Below, piece after piece: positions 62,633 through 64,000 of a stretch of 64,000 bases of DNA. The stretch is taken from assembly GCA_020633205.1 (NCBI GenBank), contig JACKEB010000020.1, positions 186,001-250,000 of the forward strand. The letters run 5' to 3'. Both the position numbers and the translations under genes were made by a program. The notes beneath the pieces were generated by a model. It saw nothing but the letters and a program-made list of their open reading frames with translations. It did not search any database and was not told where the DNA came from. Source of the stretch: Polyangiaceae bacterium. Lineage in GTDB: Bacteria > Myxococcota_A > Polyangia > Polyangiales > Polyangiaceae. How positions within the stretch are numbered: the stretch's first letter is position 1; every line of letters starts with the position of its first letter.

Positions 62633-64000
62633 CTACGACGTCTGATTGTAGCTCGTATTCTCGAGCAAGATGATGTTCGTCTTGGAGCGCGTCTCGCCGG
62701 CGTTGGTCACGTAGACGGCGGGCTTGTCCACGATGGGGCACACCTTCTCGCAGGCGCCGCAGCCAATGCAGAGCGTCGGATCCACGTGAGGCTTCTGCAC
62801 CTTGATGCTGGTCATCTTCGCGTGACCTTCACCCTCGTAGTGGCTCTCGCGCTTCGGGACTTCGGTGTCTTCCGCCCAGATCGCCTTGGGAGACGTCGGG
62901 CAGAACTCCTCACACACGATGCAGGGCGTCGCCATCGACCAGGGCAAGCAGCGGCCCTTGTCGTACATCGCGGTGCCGATGGAGATGGGCTTCTGACCGA
63001 CGCCCATCTTCTCCTTCTCGTCGATCTTCTGGATCGCACCCGTCGGGCAGACTTGCCCGCACAGCACGCAGGAGAACTCGCAGTAGCCAATGCGCGGGAT
63101 GAGAATGGGCGTCCACAGGCCCTCGATGCCGGCCTCGAAGAAGGCGGGATGGAGCGCGTTGTTGGGGCACACCTTCATGCACTCCGCACAGCGGATGCAG
63201 CGCTCGAGGAACTCGCGCTCTTCGACTGAGCCCGGCGGGCGGATCACCTTCTCGCTGTACGCCTTGTCCGGCCAGTTTGCGATGCGCATCGCGGGGATGC
63301 CGATGGCGCCTGCACCGACAGCCGCCAGCGCCGTGCGGCGCTCGAGGTTAGGCTTCTGGATGGTGCCCTTGCGATTCGGCAAGAAGCGGAACTTGATCAC
63401 GTCCTCCGGGCACGCGCTCTCGCAGTTGAGGCACATGTGGCACTCATCCTGACGATGCTTCACGCCGCCCTGGGGGCTATCGGCGCCCTGGCAGTTGACC
63501 AGGCACAGGTTGCAGTCGGTGCACTTGGCATGGTCTTTTTCCATGCCGAAAAGCGCAAACCGGGAGAAAACGCCCAAGAACGCGCCCAGCGGGCACAGCG
63601 CGCGACACCAGAACCGCGGGATGAAGCGGTTCATGAACAGGATCGCGACCAGGAAGAAGATGATGAACCAGGTCTGGTGGAAGTAGAACTGCTTCGAGGT
63701 CCAGACCGACTGCGCGAGGAAATCTTGAGTGCCGTCCGCCGCGATCTGGAGCGGCCGAATGTTCGTGTCTGCGATGGCGGTCCCGCCATGGATGCCCAGG
63801 TACTGCAGCGCCGGCAACACACCGAGGCCCACGGTGCGCACGGCGACGCAGATCGGGTCCAGCAGCCCCCCGATGGCGCTCCCCGCAGCCGCTGCCGCGA
63901 GGAAACCAAGCATGAGGTAGTATTTGCCTGACTGCCACCACTTGGTGGTGTTCGCGCTGACTCGCTTGTTCCCCTTCACGTAGCGGGACGGGAAAATCCA
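62633..64000 (-). CDS. NapH/CcoG-like membrane ferredoxin with seven Cys clusters (partial)
   Basis: At least 455 residues; the frame is open to the right edge (before KGNKRVSANTTKWW it reads WIFPSRYV), so the start is outside. Membrane helices (YYLMLGFLAAAAAGSAIGGL, WFIIFFLVAILFMNRFI) precede iron-sulfur motifs: CRALCPLGA, CTDCNLCLVNC, CHMCLNCESACP, CIRCAECMKVCP, CVLCGQVCP, CIVCEEFCP and CIGCGACEKVCP. The set matches electron carriers of the NapH/4Fe-4S_5 family that feed periplasmic or membrane reductases. Neighbouring genes lie beyond the window, so the redox partner is unknown. Confidence 0.92.
   Translation of the reverse strand, partial: WIFPSRYVKGNKRVSANTTKWWQSGKYYLMLGFLAAAAAGSAIGGLLDPICVAVRTVGLGVLPALQYLGIHGGTAIADTNIRPLQIAADGTQDFLAQSVWTSKQFYFHQTWFIIFFLVAILFMNRFIPRFWCRALCPLGAFLGVFSRFALFGMEKDHAKCTDCNLCLVNCQGADSPQGGVKHRQDECHMCLNCESACPEDVIKFRFLPNRKGTIQKPNLERRTALAAVGAGAIGIPAMRIANWPDKAYSEKVIRPPGSVEEREFLERCIRCAECMKVCPNNALHPAFFEAGIEGLWTPILIPRIGYCEFSCVLCGQVCPTGAIQKIDEKEKMGVGQKPISIGTAMYDKGRCLPWSMATPCIVCEEFCPTSPKAIWAEDTEVPKRESHYEGEGHAKMTSIKVQKPHVDPTLCIGCGACEKVCPIVDKPAVYVTNAGETRSKTNIILLENTSYNQTS

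Overview
The window is about 64 kb of GC-rich, densely coding DNA from what looks like a myxobacterium, most likely of the Sorangiineae/Polyangiales type. The evidence is the gene style: several Ser/Thr protein kinases with a single membrane helix and Pro/Thr-rich tails, a CarD/CdnL regulator, many lipoproteins with Gly/Ser-rich or Cys-rich modules, sulfatase-modifying-factor-like lipoproteins, FHA and PilZ proteins, and ECF sigma factors with TPR partners. This assignment is inferred from gene content; no rRNA or intact tRNA gene was seen.

Layout. 1-9.7 kb is housekeeping and signalling: the 3' end of tyrS, a lipoprotein, cdnL, a receiver/PilZ protein, a PduO-type adenosyltransferase, peptide deformylase overlapping a Ser/Thr kinase gene, a double ACT protein, a glycosyltransferase, and a membrane protein that looks like a kinase tail without the kinase. 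9.8-16.2 kb holds a double-length UvrA (four ABC ATPase units in one 1833-residue chain), divergent from smpB and a small gene. 16.2-24.5 kb holds two methyltransferase genes, an unknown protein, and an RHS/YD-repeat protein with a nuclease-like Cys/His tip. A decayed copy of the small gene next to smpB lies beside the RHS gene. 24.4-31 kb has a kinase/PEGA pair and three overlapping lipoprotein genes. 31-48.8 kb has two copies of the same kind of module (ECF sigma factor, single-helix TPR protein, outer-membrane-like protein), an extensin-like lipoprotein whose 3' end runs into a 19-bp tandem array, a beta-barrel-like pair, a DUF3592 pair, a double FHA protein, a 24-repeat Cys-rich lipoprotein, an MscS-type channel with a cyclic-nucleotide-binding domain, and an ABC exporter.

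48.9-62 kb is the accessory, rearranged part. It holds a Kazal-like lipoprotein, a broken IS66-family element, two Gly-rich lipoproteins, a chimeric pseudogene, a group II intron, an intact kinase/TPR pair and a tetR pseudogene. The main results are: (1) a SEC-C/YecA-like gene split by a group II intron of about 1983 bp, whose proposed exons rejoin exactly in frame into a 209-residue protein; and (2) a second copy of the Gly-rich lipoprotein/kinase/TPR cassette, in which a deletion of about 1.7 kb fused the start of the kinase to the middle of the TPR gene. The window ends in a multi-[4Fe-4S] NapH-like membrane protein that runs off the right edge.
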